In this document: piece by piece, positions 35,144 through 43,484 of the stretch | Position numbering within the stretch: position 1 is the stretch's first letter | How the letters are laid out: every line of letters begins with the position of its first letter | NCBI GenBank assembly: GCA_016722065.1 | Contig: JADKGX010000002.1 | Span: forward strand, 124,001 to 188,000 | Direction: 5' to 3' | Origin: Planctomycetota bacterium | Lineage (GTDB): Bacteria > Planctomycetota > UBA8742 > UBA2392 | Length of the DNA: 64,000 bases | Notes under the pieces: model-generated | What the model was told of the DNA's origin: nothing | The model's input: only the letters and a program-made list of their open reading frames with translations | Database searches by the model: none | Translations under genes and position numbers: made by a program

Positions 35144-36328
35144 CTACTTGATCAGACCGTACTTCTTGCCCAGCTTTTCAAACGCATCAATGATGCGGGC
35201 TAGGTCTTTGTCGGTGTGAATGGCCATGAAGCTGGCGCGTACGCCGCTTTGGCCCTGGGGAACGCCCGGCGTGATCACCGGGTTGGTGTACACGCCAAGT
35301 TCCAGCAGGTCTTTCCAGAACTGGAAGGCCTGAATGTCTTCCCCGACCTTGATGTACACAATCGGTGTGGCTTCGTCGCCCACGCTGTAGCCAATGCGGT
35401 TGAACTCGCCGCGCACTTTGGCAACGACGGTTCGCAGGTTCTCCAGGTGCTGTGGTTCTTCCTGCATCAGCTTCAGGGATTGCGTTACTGCGGCCACGCT
35501 GGCGGGCGTCATGCTGGCCGCGAAGATCAACTGGCGAGCGTGGTGCTTCACGTAATTGATCACGCGGTCCTCGCCGGCAATGAAGCCGCCAAGGCCCGCA
35601 AAGCTCTTGCTGAACGTGCCCATCACCACGTCCACGTCGGCTTCCAGCCCGAAGTGTTCGGCAGTGCCGCGACCGTGCTTGCCAACGACACCCACGCCGT
35701 GGGCGTCGTCAACAAAAATACGCATTCCAAAACGCTTCTTGAGTTTGACGATTTCAGGCAAGCGGGCCAGGGTGCCCTTCATGCTGAACACGCCGTCGGT
35801 GACCAGCAGCTTGCCGCTGTCGGCGGGGGAACCCTCCAGCACGCGCTCGAGGTCCTCCATGTCGTCGTGCTTGTACTTTTTGGTTTCGGCAAAGCTGAGC
35901 TGCGTGGCATCCATGATGCACGAGTGGTTCTCGCGGTCGCTCAGGATGATATCGCGCCGGCCCGCCAGAACGCTGATCGCGCCCATGTTGGTGGTATAGC
36001 CCGTGGTGAAGCAAAGCGCCTTGGGCTTGCCCATGAAGGCCGCCAGGCGTTCTTCAAGATCTACGTGAATCACATAGGTGCCGTTGGCGTAACGGCTTCC
36101 GCTGCACGAGGTGCCGTATTTGTTGGTGGCATCAATCGCGGCCTCGACCACCTTGGGGTGACGTGTCAAGCCAAGGTAGTTGTTGCTGCCGGCCATGACG
36201 ACTTCGCGGCCGTCAATGACGACCCGCGAGCCCATGTTTCCTTCTATGGTCTTAAAGAAGGGGTACAGGCCGACCGCTTGGACCTCAAGGTCGCGCTTGA
36301 AGTCAAAACACTTGGCAAATACGTCCAC
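35144..36328 (-). CDS. Alpha-oxoamine synthase (serine palmitoyltransferase/KBL-like)
   Basis: 394 residues from GTG 36328, which has AAGGGA 4 bases upstream; an ATG at 36382 would add 18 residues. This PLP enzyme condenses an amino acid with an acyl-CoA. GSNNYLGLTRHP, SCSGSRYANGTYVIHVDLEE, FVDDAHGVGVVG and the PLP-Lys motif GTFSKSFAGLGG are present. The N-terminal YPFFKTIEGN followed by GREVVMAGSN resembles bacterial serine palmitoyltransferases more than glycine C-acetyltransferase, from memory. It may start sphingolipid-type synthesis, but KBL or AONS activity cannot be excluded. Confidence 0.82.
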   Translation of the reverse strand: MDVFAKCFDFKRDLEVQAVGLYPFFKTIEGNMGSRVVIDGREVVMAGSNNYLGLTRHPKVVEAAIDATNKYGTSCSGSRYANGTYVIHVDLEERLAAFMGKPKALCFTTGYTTNMGAISVLAGRRDIILSDRENHSCIMDATQLSFAETKKYKHDDMEDLERVLEGSPADSGKLLVTDGVFSMKGTLARLPEIVKLKKRFGMRIFVDDAHGVGVVGKHGRGTAEHFGLEADVDVVMGTFSKSFAGLGGFIAGEDRVINYVKHHARQLIFAASMTPASVAAVTQSLKLMQEEPQHLENLRTVVAKVRGEFNRIGYSVGDEATPIVYIKVGEDIQAFQFWKDLLELGVYTNPVITPGVPQGQSGVRASFMAIHTDKDLARIIDAFEKLGKKYGLIK

Positions 36329-36468
36329 GAAATCCCTTTGCCGACGATCCTGGGCGTCCGGTTGTTCCGAAAGTCTGTGCATGCTGGCGCCGGACAGGAT
36401 GTTCCCCCAAACTGGCGCGACCAGACTAGTGCAACAACCCGATTAGTCAAGCAAGCCGAAACAGCGTA

Positions 36469-37629
36469 CTACTTTACGGCGGCAACTATCTTCTTTGCCG
36501 CATCTGTCAAATCTGTTGCCGATTGAATTCTAAGCTTGCTTTCGTCCAGCAGCTTCCGGCCCTTTTCCACGTTCGTACCCTCCAGCCGTGCGACAACAGG
36601 CACGTTGAGCTGGATTTCTTTGGCCGCCGCAATCACGCCCTCCGCGATTACGTCGCACTTCATGATGCCGCCGAAAATGTTGATCAGTACGCCTTTAACG
36701 CTGGGGTCGCTCAAGATCAGCTTGAAGGCTGCCGTCACGCGTTCTTTGCTTGCGCCGCCGCCCACATCAAGAAAGTTGGCAGGCTGGCCCCCGTGCAGCT
36801 TGATGATGTCCATGGTCGACATTGCCAGGCCCGCGCCATTGACCATGCAGCCAATGTTGCCATCGAGCTTGATATAGCTCAGGTCGTACTTCTTGGCCTC
36901 GGTTTCTTCGGGTACTTCCTCGCTCAAGTCCCGCATCGCTTCAATATCGGTGTGGCGGTACATTGCGTTGTCGTCAAAAGTCATCTTCGCGTCCAGCGCG
37001 ATCACGTTGCCGTCCTTGGTGGTGACCAGCGGGTTGATTTCCAGCAGCGACGCGTCTTGTTCCGTGAAGCAGCGGGCCACGGATTGAATCAACGCCCCGG
37101 CCTTGTTGACCAGCTTGGCGGGCACTCCCATGCGCAATGCCAGACGCCGGGCTTGAAAGCCTTGCAAGCCGGTCGAGGCATCAAACCATTCCTTGAGAAT
37201 GCGACCCGGGTGTTTGTGGGCGACTTCTTCAATGTCCATGCCGCCATCAAAACTGCCCATCATGCAGAGCCTGGACGAGTCCCGATCCAGCACACAAGCC
37301 AGGTAGTACTCGTGGTCGATCAGGCAGCCTTCCTCGATCAGCAGTTGATTCACCTTCTTGCCTTCGGGGCCGGTCTGGTGCGTGACCAGCTGCATGCCCA
37401 GGATCTTTTCGGCGTGTGCGCGCACTTCTTCGGTGCTCTTGGCCAGCTTGACGCCGCCACCCTTGCCGCGCCCGCCGGCGTGAATCTGTGCCTTCACGAC
37501 CCAGACACTGCCACCGATGTCGCGCGCCACGTTGACGGCCTCCTCCACGCTGTAGGCCACGCGCCCCTTGAGCAGCGGCGTTCCATAGCGGCGCAGAATG
37601 TCCTTGGCCTGGTATTCGTGAATCTTCAT
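36469..37629 (-). CDS. sucC: Succinyl-CoA synthetase beta subunit
   Basis: 386 residues, full length. It begins MKIHEYQAKDILRRYGTPLL with the ATP-grasp block KAQIHAGGRGKGGGVKLA, then LLIEEGCLIDHEYY, NPLVTTKDG and the C-terminal FGGIMKCDVIAEGVI. It pairs with SucD to interconvert succinyl-CoA and succinate in the TCA cycle. Start has an AAGGG site. The sucD gene normally adjoins, but neither neighbour here is sucD. Confidence 0.96.
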   Translation of the reverse strand: MKIHEYQAKDILRRYGTPLLKGRVAYSVEEAVNVARDIGGSVWVVKAQIHAGGRGKGGGVKLAKSTEEVRAHAEKILGMQLVTHQTGPEGKKVNQLLIEEGCLIDHEYYLACVLDRDSSRLCMMGSFDGGMDIEEVAHKHPGRILKEWFDASTGLQGFQARRLALRMGVPAKLVNKAGALIQSVARCFTEQDASLLEINPLVTTKDGNVIALDAKMTFDDNAMYRHTDIEAMRDLSEEVPEETEAKKYDLSYIKLDGNIGCMVNGAGLAMSTMDIIKLHGGQPANFLDVGGGASKERVTAAFKLILSDPSVKGVLINIFGGIMKCDVIAEGVIAAAKEIQLNVPVVARLEGTNVEKGRKLLDESKLRIQSATDLTDAAKKIVAAVK

Positions 37630-37695
37630 CTCGACCCTTTGGTTTGGCTAATTCGGGGCGGCATTGTGCGCAGCCCCGGTATGTCGCGCAAGCTG

Positions 37696-38265
37696 CTATC
37701 TGCCCGGGTGGCGGGTTCTGCGCGGAGGGGCATTTTGGGTCTTGCCCACCGCCTGCTGGGCGGCTGGAAGGGCCTGTTTCAAGGTTTCGGTCTTCTCGCG
37801 CAGGCGGGCTTCCACCACGGCAGGCACGAATTTGCCGATATCGCCAGAGAGGGCGGCGGCCTCGCGAATCAGGCGCGAGGAAATGTAGCTTTCTTCCAGT
37901 GAGGCGCACACGAACACGGTTTCCACATCAGGCGCAAAAGTGCGGTTGGCGTAAGCCAGTTGCACTTCGCTTTCGAAATCACTGAACGTGCGCAACCCGC
38001 GCAGCAGCAGCCGGCTGCCCACGCTGCGCACGTAATCGACGGCCATACCGGAAAAGCTGTCAATGCGCACGTTGGGCAGGTCTCTGGTGACCTCGCGCAG
38101 CAGCTCGACACGTTCCTGTACGGTGAACAACGGGCTTTTCTGAAAGTTGATTGCGCAGGCCACGATCAATTCTTCAAAAATCGTGGCGCCACGACGAATC
38201 ACGTCCAGGTGGCCATTGGTCACCGGATCAAAGGTTCCGGGATACACTGCGATTCTTGTGGGCAT
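37696..38265 (-). CDS. coaD: Phosphopantetheine adenylyltransferase
   Basis: 189 residues from ATG 38265, with a GGAG site 6 bases upstream. Nucleotidyltransferase motif AVYPGTFDPVTNGHLDVI and the second motif ISSRLIREAA. It makes dephospho-CoA from 4'-phosphopantetheine and ATP. The body matches the usual ~160 residues; the extra ~25-residue basic C-terminal tail (NAPPRRTRHPGR) is unusual. It lies 66 bases upstream of sucC in the same direction. Confidence 0.95.
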   Translation of the reverse strand: MPTRIAVYPGTFDPVTNGHLDVIRRGATIFEELIVACAINFQKSPLFTVQERVELLREVTRDLPNVRIDSFSGMAVDYVRSVGSRLLLRGLRTFSDFESEVQLAYANRTFAPDVETVFVCASLEESYISSRLIREAAALSGDIGKFVPAVVEARLREKTETLKQALPAAQQAVGKTQNAPPRRTRHPGR

Positions 38266-38374
38266 GGGCGCTCCGCGTTGATTCGCAACATACCAACGCC
38301 ACCGCCGCGGGCCAGCACAGCGCAGGGCTGTATTCAATGCCAAACGCCGTTATCCTCCGGGCAAGGAGAACCCC

Positions 38375-38851
38375 ATGACCAGCCTTTATGATTTCAAGAC
38401 GAAAACACTTCACGGCAAGCCGGCTGACCTTGCGGCCTACAAGGGCAAGGTGGCGCTGGTGGTGAATGTGGCTAGCGCCTGTGGCTTGACACCGCATTAC
38501 ACGGGACTTCAGAAGTTGCACGAAGAGCTGGGCAGCAAGGGACTTGCCGTTCTGGGCTTTCCGTGCAACCAGTTTGGCGCCCAGGAACCCGGCAGCCCCC
38601 AGCAGATTTCCGAGTTCTGCAGCACCAAGTACAACGTCACGTTTCCGTTGTTTGAAAAAGTCGAGGTCAAGAAGGGCGGCAACCAGGACCCGATCTTTCA
38701 ATTCCTGACTACCAACCAGGCTGAGCCCAACTGGAACTTCACCAAATACCTGGTCGGCAAAGACGGCAGCGTGATCAAGCGCTATGAACCGACCACCAAG
38801 CCCGACGACCCGGCGCTGGTGGCGGACATTCAGGCCGCACTGGCCCAGTAG
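38375..38851 (+). CDS. Glutathione peroxidase family protein (cytoplasmic)
   Basis: 158 residues, no signal peptide. Peroxidatic Cys in NVASACGLTPHY, Gln in GFPCNQFGAQEPG, and Trp/Asn in PNWNFTKYLVG complete the catalytic tetrad. It reduces hydroperoxides, probably with thioredoxin. It has an AAGGAG site and is divergent from coaD. A secreted paralogue follows 76 bases later. Confidence 0.93.
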   Translation: MTSLYDFKTKTLHGKPADLAAYKGKVALVVNVASACGLTPHYTGLQKLHEELGSKGLAVLGFPCNQFGAQEPGSPQQISEFCSTKYNVTFPLFEKVEVKKGGNQDPIFQFLTTNQAEPNWNFTKYLVGKDGSVIKRYEPTTKPDDPALVADIQAALAQ

Positions 38852-38927
38852 AGGCCTGGTGCGCAGGAAAGCAGAAAGCACGGAAGGAATCCGGGCGGCT
38901 GTCGGTTAATCACGCAAGGAGACGAAC

Positions 38928-39635
38928 ATGAAACCCACATTCAAGACCCTGCTGCTGGTTACCGCCCTGATGTTGCTTCCGGCGGCAGTCATGCTGGCGC
39001 AGTCGGCCAAGGGCGACAAAGAAACCCCCAAGGCCGAAGAAGCCAAGCCAACGCCCAAGGCCGCAGAATTGCCAGAAGACTCCCTGTACAAACTTTCCGC
39101 CAGGACGCTGGACGGCAAAGACGCCGACCTGAAGGACTATCAGGGCAAGGTGGTATTGGTGGTCAATGTTGCCAGCAAGTGCGGCTACACGCCCCAGTAC
39201 AAGGGCCTGGAGAAACTGTACCAGGACTACAAAGACAAGGGCTTCTTTGTGCTGGGCTTTCCCAGCAACGACTTCGGGCGCCAGGAACCCGGCAGCTCCG
39301 AGGACATTCAGAAGTTCTGCAAAGACAACTACAGCGTCACTTTTCCGCTGTTTGAAAAGCTGCAAACCAAAGACGGCGAAGGCCAATCGCCCATCTATGC
39401 CAACCTTCAAAAGCAAAGCGGCAGCCTGCCCAGCTGGAATTTCTGCAAATATCTGGTCGGCAAAGACGGCAAGGTGATCAAGTTCTACGCCAGCAAGACC
39501 ACACCTGAAGACGAGTCAATGCGCAAGGCCATCGACGACGCCCTGGCGGTCACAGACAAAGAGGCCACAAAAGAACAACCAAAGGAAACGCCCAAAGAAG
39601 AACCTAAGGAAGAACCCAAGAAGGAAGGCAAGTAA
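38928..39635 (+). CDS. Exported glutathione peroxidase family protein
   Basis: 235 residues: signal peptide (about 5-25), charged linker, GPx domain (about 50-210), and a Lys/Glu/Pro-rich tail (KEQPKETPKEEPKEEP). Peroxidatic Cys in NVASKCGYTPQY and Trp in SWNFCKYLVG are kept, but the usual Gln is Asp (FPSNDFG). It is a paralogue of the upstream gene and probably defends the periplasm against hydroperoxides. AAGGAG site before the start. Confidence 0.9.
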   Translation: MKPTFKTLLLVTALMLLPAAVMLAQSAKGDKETPKAEEAKPTPKAAELPEDSLYKLSARTLDGKDADLKDYQGKVVLVVNVASKCGYTPQYKGLEKLYQDYKDKGFFVLGFPSNDFGRQEPGSSEDIQKFCKDNYSVTFPLFEKLQTKDGEGQSPIYANLQKQSGSLPSWNFCKYLVGKDGKVIKFYASKTTPEDESMRKAIDDALAVTDKEATKEQPKETPKEEPKEEPKKEGK

Positions 39636-39659
39636 GCCGCAGCAGCCGCCCAAAATCAC

Positions 39660-39695
39660 AAAGGCCCGGGCCCAGGCTCGGGCCTTTGCTTTGTT
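39660..39695. terminator. Hairpin terminator after exported GPx
   Basis: 9-bp stem (aaaggcccg / cgggccttt) around a 10-base loop, followed by GCTTTGTT, between the convergent GPx and mpg genes. Confidence 0.75.
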
Positions 39696-40297
39696 CATAG
39701 CCCCCGGCTTGATGCGCCAAGGCGCCCGCGGTGGCTTACCCAGGGCGAATCCGCATCTGCAAATCGAAGCAGTGCCTTTACGTCGCGAGGCCGCGCGGAA
39801 TCAATGCCCACGCGCCTGCCCACAGCGATGGCACGTGGCGGCAGCCCTTGAAGTAACTCCAACCCGCCTGGCTCAAACAGCGGCTGGCCGCTGAAGCTGG
39901 TGTTCAGTGCCAACCCCTGGCCCACCCGGCCGGGTCCGGCAAGCAGCGCCGGCCCCACAATTGCGCCACGCCTGCGCCGGATCGTGGCATGTCCCTGAAA
40001 CGGTTCGCAGGAGCGAATCAGTACGGCACTGCCGCATTGCAGGCCAGCCACCACATTCAGCATCTGATGCATGCCGTAGCACACATAGACGTAGGCGTGG
40101 CCTGGCGGCCCCCACATGGCGGCGTTGCGGGGTGTGCGACCCTTGCTGGTGTGACAGGCCGAATCCTGGGGCCCCAGGTAGGCTTCGACTTCCGTGATGC
40201 GAAGAACCACGGAGCCACGCCGCAACTGCATGCCCAGCAGGTCGCGCGCGACTTGCACGACATCACGCGCATACCAGCTTTGGGCCAGCAGGTTCAC
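39695..40297 (-). CDS. mpg: 3-Methyladenine DNA glycosylase (AAG/Mpg family)
   Basis: 200 residues, single AAG-family domain: ARDLLGMQLRR, ITEVEAYLGPQDSACHTS, GRTPRNAAMWGPPGHAYVY, CYGMHQMLNVV, GPGRVGQGLALN. It excises alkylated purines and opens base-excision repair. The start overlaps the methyltransferase stop by 4 bases. Confidence 0.95.
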   Translation of the reverse strand: MNLLAQSWYARDVVQVARDLLGMQLRRGSVVLRITEVEAYLGPQDSACHTSKGRTPRNAAMWGPPGHAYVYVCYGMHQMLNVVAGLQCGSAVLIRSCEPFQGHATIRRRRGAIVGPALLAGPGRVGQGLALNTSFSGQPLFEPGGLELLQGLPPRAIAVGRRVGIDSARPRDVKALLRFADADSPWVSHRGRLGASSRGL

Positions 40298-40944
40298 TCC
40301 AGAACTCCCACCCAGCAGCCGTCACCGATGGGCGCAATGACGCCATGGATGTCCTTGCGTGCGGCCATGATGTCGTTGAATCGGCGTACGGCGTGCACCC
40401 CGCTGTCGTCTGGCACGTCGGCAAACAGCTTGCCGAAGGCAAAGGCGTTGTCGGCCATTACCAGACCGCCCTTACCCAAGATGCGCGTACAGTGGTCCAG
40501 ATACACGGGGTAGTTGTCTTTGTCGGCGTCCAGAAAGCACGCATCAGCGGACTTGGCGGGCATGGTTGCCAGCAGATCGGCCCCTTTGCCTCGCAGTACT
40601 CTGACCTTGCCTTTGACGTCAGACTTGGCGATCCAGCTTTCGGCAAAATCAGCGTGCTTGGGTTCGAGTTCGATAGTGGTGACCATGCCATCGGCGGGCA
40701 GGGCGCGGGCCATCTGAATTGCGCTGTAGCCTGCCAGGGTTCCGACCTCCAGCACTCGTTTTGCACCGCGCAGTTTCAGCACGATCTGCATCAAGCTGGC
40801 CTGGGCCGGGCTGATCCAGATCGAAGGAATACCGGCCTTGGCGGCCTCGGCCTTCAGGGACTTCAGGAAGTCGTCGTCACCACGGGTACGCTCTGCAACG
40901 TAATCGTAGTGGCGCTGGGTTACGCGGCAGGGATTGTCGGTCAT
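40294..40944 (-). CDS. Class I SAM-dependent O-methyltransferase
   Basis: 216 residues from ATG 40944, with a GGAGG site. Caffeoyl-CoA-OMT-like family: the SAM motif VLEVGTLAGYSAIQMARAL, IELEPKHADFAE, the metal motif CFLDADKDNYPVYLD, and MADNAFAFGKLF. It methylates a catechol-like or other hydroxyl of unknown identity. It is the first gene of a two-gene unit with mpg and divergent from a small gene 31 bases away. Confidence 0.9.
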   Translation of the reverse strand: MTDNPCRVTQRHYDYVAERTRGDDDFLKSLKAEAAKAGIPSIWISPAQASLMQIVLKLRGAKRVLEVGTLAGYSAIQMARALPADGMVTTIELEPKHADFAESWIAKSDVKGKVRVLRGKGADLLATMPAKSADACFLDADKDNYPVYLDHCTRILGKGGLVMADNAFAFGKLFADVPDDSGVHAVRRFNDIMAARKDIHGVIAPIGDGCWVGVLE

Positions 40945-40963
40945 GTTCAGCCTCCGGCCCGAA

Positions 40964-40969
40964 TATACT
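40964..40969 (+). promoter_or_regulatory. -10 element at leaderless spacing
   Basis: TATACT (5 of 6 to consensus) ends 7 bases before the ATG at 40976, so the transcript would begin at the start codon. No Shine-Dalgarno is present. Confidence 0.4.
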
Positions 40970-40975
40970 GGCGAC

Positions 40976-41269
40976 ATGGCAAACCTGTATGACATCTACG
41001 CGGAACTTCGCGCCGCAGGCATGCCCGCGCTGGAAGTCCTCGAGTTCTACGCAGGCGGCAGTGTCTTGAGTGTGTGCGGTGCAAACAAACCCTTGCCCGA
41101 CGCAATGGCCCGCGACATGCTTTCCATGCACGCAATTCGCTGGCTGGGCCAGCCAGTGCAACTGGCACACGCGACTGGCTGGATGCTATCGATAGCTGGA
41201 AGGCAATTCGAGGGCACAGACCCCCTGGCCTGCGTACTGGCGGCCGCGCGATATCGGGTGACTGCTTGA
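40976..41269 (+). CDS. Small hypothetical protein
   Basis: 97 residues, not recognised. Begins MANLYDIYAELRAAGMPALE; one central helix includes DAMARDMLSMHAIRWLG; no signal peptide. It is divergent from the methyltransferase and has a near-consensus -10 at leaderless spacing, which supports the start at 40976. It ends just before the tRNA on the other strand. Confidence 0.5.
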   Translation: MANLYDIYAELRAAGMPALEVLEFYAGGSVLSVCGANKPLPDAMARDMLSMHAIRWLGQPVQLAHATGWMLSIAGRQFEGTDPLACVLAAARYRVTA

Positions 41270-41270
41270 A

Positions 41271-41346
41271 TGGTGGGCGCGGAGGGATTCGAACCCCCAA
41301 CCCTCTGCGTGTAAAGCAGATGCTCTAACCGTTGAGCTACGCGCCC
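41271..41346 (-). tRNA. tRNA-Val (anticodon UAC)
   Basis: On the minus strand it folds as a full cloverleaf: acceptor GGGCGCG/CGCGCCC, D arm GCTC..GAGC, anticodon stem TCTGC/GCAGA with loop TTTACAC (anticodon TAC), T arm with GTTCGAAT. The CCA end is encoded at 41273-41271. 76 nt in all. Confidence 0.95.
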
Positions 41347-41399
41347 GCTGGCATTCAGCATATCGCAGGCTGCGCGGCCTGCAACGCGCCGCCTTGGCC

Positions 41400-42716
41400 T
41401 TACTTGTACAGCTCCTTCAACAACAGGTCGCCGGCTTTCAACAGACTCTGGTTCACGCTGCTGGCCGCCAGCGGCAACAGGTTGTTGCGGGTTTCCTTGC
41501 GATACTTGGCCATGTATTCATCCGTCAGGCCGGTGCCCGCCATGCTGCGCAGGTTGTGCACGCGGTCGCACAGTTTCACGGCCTTGACCCATCCCGGGGC
41601 GCTGCGCAGGCCGTCGTAGTAGCGCTGCAAGCCAAATTCCTTAGGCGTGCCATCGCGCTTGTACATCTTGGTCAGCAGCACCACGGCGTTGGCTGTATCT
41701 TCGCCAAACAGTTCGACCAACTGCTGGGGCGTGGTCTTCATGTCGTCTTCCAGCACATCGTGCAGTACGGCTGCCAGAATCTCGTTGCGATCGCGCATCT
41801 TCACTTCTTCCACGGCGATCAGTGTGACCTCCAGCGGGTGAGTAGCGTAGGCCTTGCCGCCGTGGCGCTTTTGGCCTGCGTGGGCGCGGTACATGACCTC
41901 CAGGGCGCGGGTCAGGTCGCGGTGAAGGGCGGTGTCCACCTGCTTCATCAGGCGCTGTTCCAGCGCTTCGCAGCCCTCGGGCTTGCTCAATCGCACCTGC
42001 GTGTCCCGCGCCTTGGCTTCGTGTTCGTCCTTCTGGTGGCGCTGGGCCATGACCCGGCGCAGGTCTTCCAGGCTGATGTCCTTTTGCACCATCAGCACCA
42101 GCATGTGAAACAGCAAGTCACACAGTTCGCCGGACAACGCATTCTTGTCTTCGCCCTTGGCGGCAATGATTGCTTCCGTGGCTTCCTCGCCCAGCTTCTT
42201 GAGAATCTTGTCCAGGCCCTTAGTGAACAGATACGTGCTGTAGCTGCCCTCTGGTTTTCTGGCTTTGCGGTCCTGCAGTAAGGTGCGAACTTCTTCCAGC
42301 AACTGGCCCAGCTGGCCGCCCCAGCCAATGGTTGGGCTTGGCTTCTCGGCCTTCAATTGGGCTGCGCGCTCCAGGTCTGTATGCAGCGTTTGAAAGAAGC
42401 AGTCCTTTTCGCCCGTGTGGCAGGCCGGCCCCTGGGGCAGCACGCGCGCGACCAGCGCGTCGCCGTCGCAATCCAATTTGAGTTCCACGACCTGCATGGT
42501 GTTGCCGCTGGTTTCGCCTTTAACCCAAAGCTGCTTGCGCGACCGGCTGTAGAACGTGACCAGCCCGCTATCGAGCGTGCGGTGGAAACTCTCAGCATTC
42601 ATGTATGCCAGCGTCAGCACGTCGCCGCTGCGAGCGTCCTGCAGCACACAAGGCAACAGACCGTTGTGGTCCCACTTGATTTCCAGTTTGGGTGCGTGTT
42701 CGGTGATGTCATTCAT
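41400..42716 (-). CDS. hisIE: HisI-HisE fused to (p)ppGpp-hydrolase-type HD domain
   Basis: 438 residues in three domains. Residues 1-115 are phosphoribosyl-AMP cyclohydrolase (CDGDAL metal acids and GPACHTGEKDCF zinc cysteines). Residues about 135-230 are phosphoribosyl-ATP pyrophosphatase (GEEATEAIIAAK, ELCDLLFHM). Residues about 255-438 are an HD domain of the SpoT/Mesh1 hydrolase type: AHAGQKRHGGKAYATHP (His293), LHDVLED (His319, Asp320, Glu323, Asp324) and KLCDRVHNLR (Asp384). All hydrolase ligands are kept; there is no synthetase, TGS or ACT domain. Start has AAGGGG 6 bases upstream and overlaps hisF by 8 bases. Steps 2 and 3 of histidine synthesis are firm; alarmone hydrolysis is predicted. 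Confidence 0.9.
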   Translation of the reverse strand: MNDITEHAPKLEIKWDHNGLLPCVLQDARSGDVLTLAYMNAESFHRTLDSGLVTFYSRSRKQLWVKGETSGNTMQVVELKLDCDGDALVARVLPQGPACHTGEKDCFFQTLHTDLERAAQLKAEKPSPTIGWGGQLGQLLEEVRTLLQDRKARKPEGSYSTYLFTKGLDKILKKLGEEATEAIIAAKGEDKNALSGELCDLLFHMLVLMVQKDISLEDLRRVMAQRHQKDEHEAKARDTQVRLSKPEGCEALEQRLMKQVDTALHRDLTRALEVMYRAHAGQKRHGGKAYATHPLEVTLIAVEEVKMRDRNEILAAVLHDVLEDDMKTTPQQLVELFGEDTANAVVLLTKMYKRDGTPKEFGLQRYYDGLRSAPGWVKAVKLCDRVHNLRSMAGTGLTDEYMAKYRKETRNNLLPLAASSVNQSLLKAGDLLLKELYK

Positions 42717-43482
42717 GGGTTGCCCCTTGTGGCGGCCGGACGTGAATGCCCTGGCTGGAAAGAAACTGCCTTGCCTGGCCAATGCTGTATGTGCCGAAGT
42801 GAAAAATGCCTGCGGCCAGAACGCCTGATGCCCCGGCCTGCAGGCCCTGCGCCAGGTGTTCCAGTGTACCAACTCCGCCACTGGCAATGATGGGCGCGCG
42901 TGTGGAACCCGCTGCGGCCCGTGTGAGTTCCAGGTCATACCCCTGGCCGGTGCCGTCGCGGTCCATGCTGGTGACCAAGAACTCGCCGGCGCCAAGGTCT
43001 GCCGCCCTGGCGATCCATGCAATCGCATCAAGCCCGGTATCCTGCCTGCCGCCCTTGACAAACACATTCCAGCCGTTGCCCGTGAGCCGCGCGTCTACGG
43101 CCACGACAACGGCCTGGCAGCCGAAGCGCTGCGCGCACTGTGCAATCAGGTCGGGGTTGGCCACGGCGGCACTGTTGATGGCCACCTTGTCGGCCCCGGC
43201 GCGCAGCAATCGCTCAAAATCCGGCACACTGCGAACGCCACCGCCAATGGTGAAGGGAATGCTGAGTGTTTGTGCGCACTGGCGTGCCAGTTCTGTGGTG
43301 GTGTCGCGGTTTTCGTGGCTGGCCGTGATATCCAGAAACACCAGTTCGTCAGCGGCCTCGGCGTCGTAGCGGGCAGCGCATTCCACGGGGTCGCCCGCGT
43401 CACGCAGCCCGATGAAATTGACGCCCTTCACGACCCGGCCGTCCTTGACGTCCAGGCACGGAATGATGCGCTTTGCCAGCAT
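42709..43482 (-). CDS. hisF: Imidazole glycerol phosphate synthase subunit HisF
   Basis: 257 residues. TIM barrel beginning MLAKRIIPCLDVKDGRVVKG with catalytic Asp in CLDV; FLDITASHENRDT, GGGVRSVPDF, VVVAVDARLTGNGW and LVTSMDRDGTGQGYD follow. Together with HisH it makes imidazole glycerol phosphate and AICAR. The start lies 2 bases past the HisA2 stop. Upstream in-frame residues belong to the neighbouring gene, so ATG 43482 is chosen. Confidence 0.97.
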   Translation of the reverse strand: MLAKRIIPCLDVKDGRVVKGVNFIGLRDAGDPVECAARYDAEAADELVFLDITASHENRDTTTELARQCAQTLSIPFTIGGGVRSVPDFERLLRAGADKVAINSAAVANPDLIAQCAQRFGCQAVVVAVDARLTGNGWNVFVKGGRQDTGLDAIAWIARAADLGAGEFLVTSMDRDGTGQGYDLELTRAAAGSTRAPIIASGGVGTLEHLAQGLQAGASGVLAAGIFHFGTYSIGQARQFLSSQGIHVRPPQGATHE

Positions 43483-43484
43483 GG

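Noticed and set aside
36523..37902. A 459-codon plus-strand open frame
   Set aside because: Antisense to sucC and coaD, both certain.
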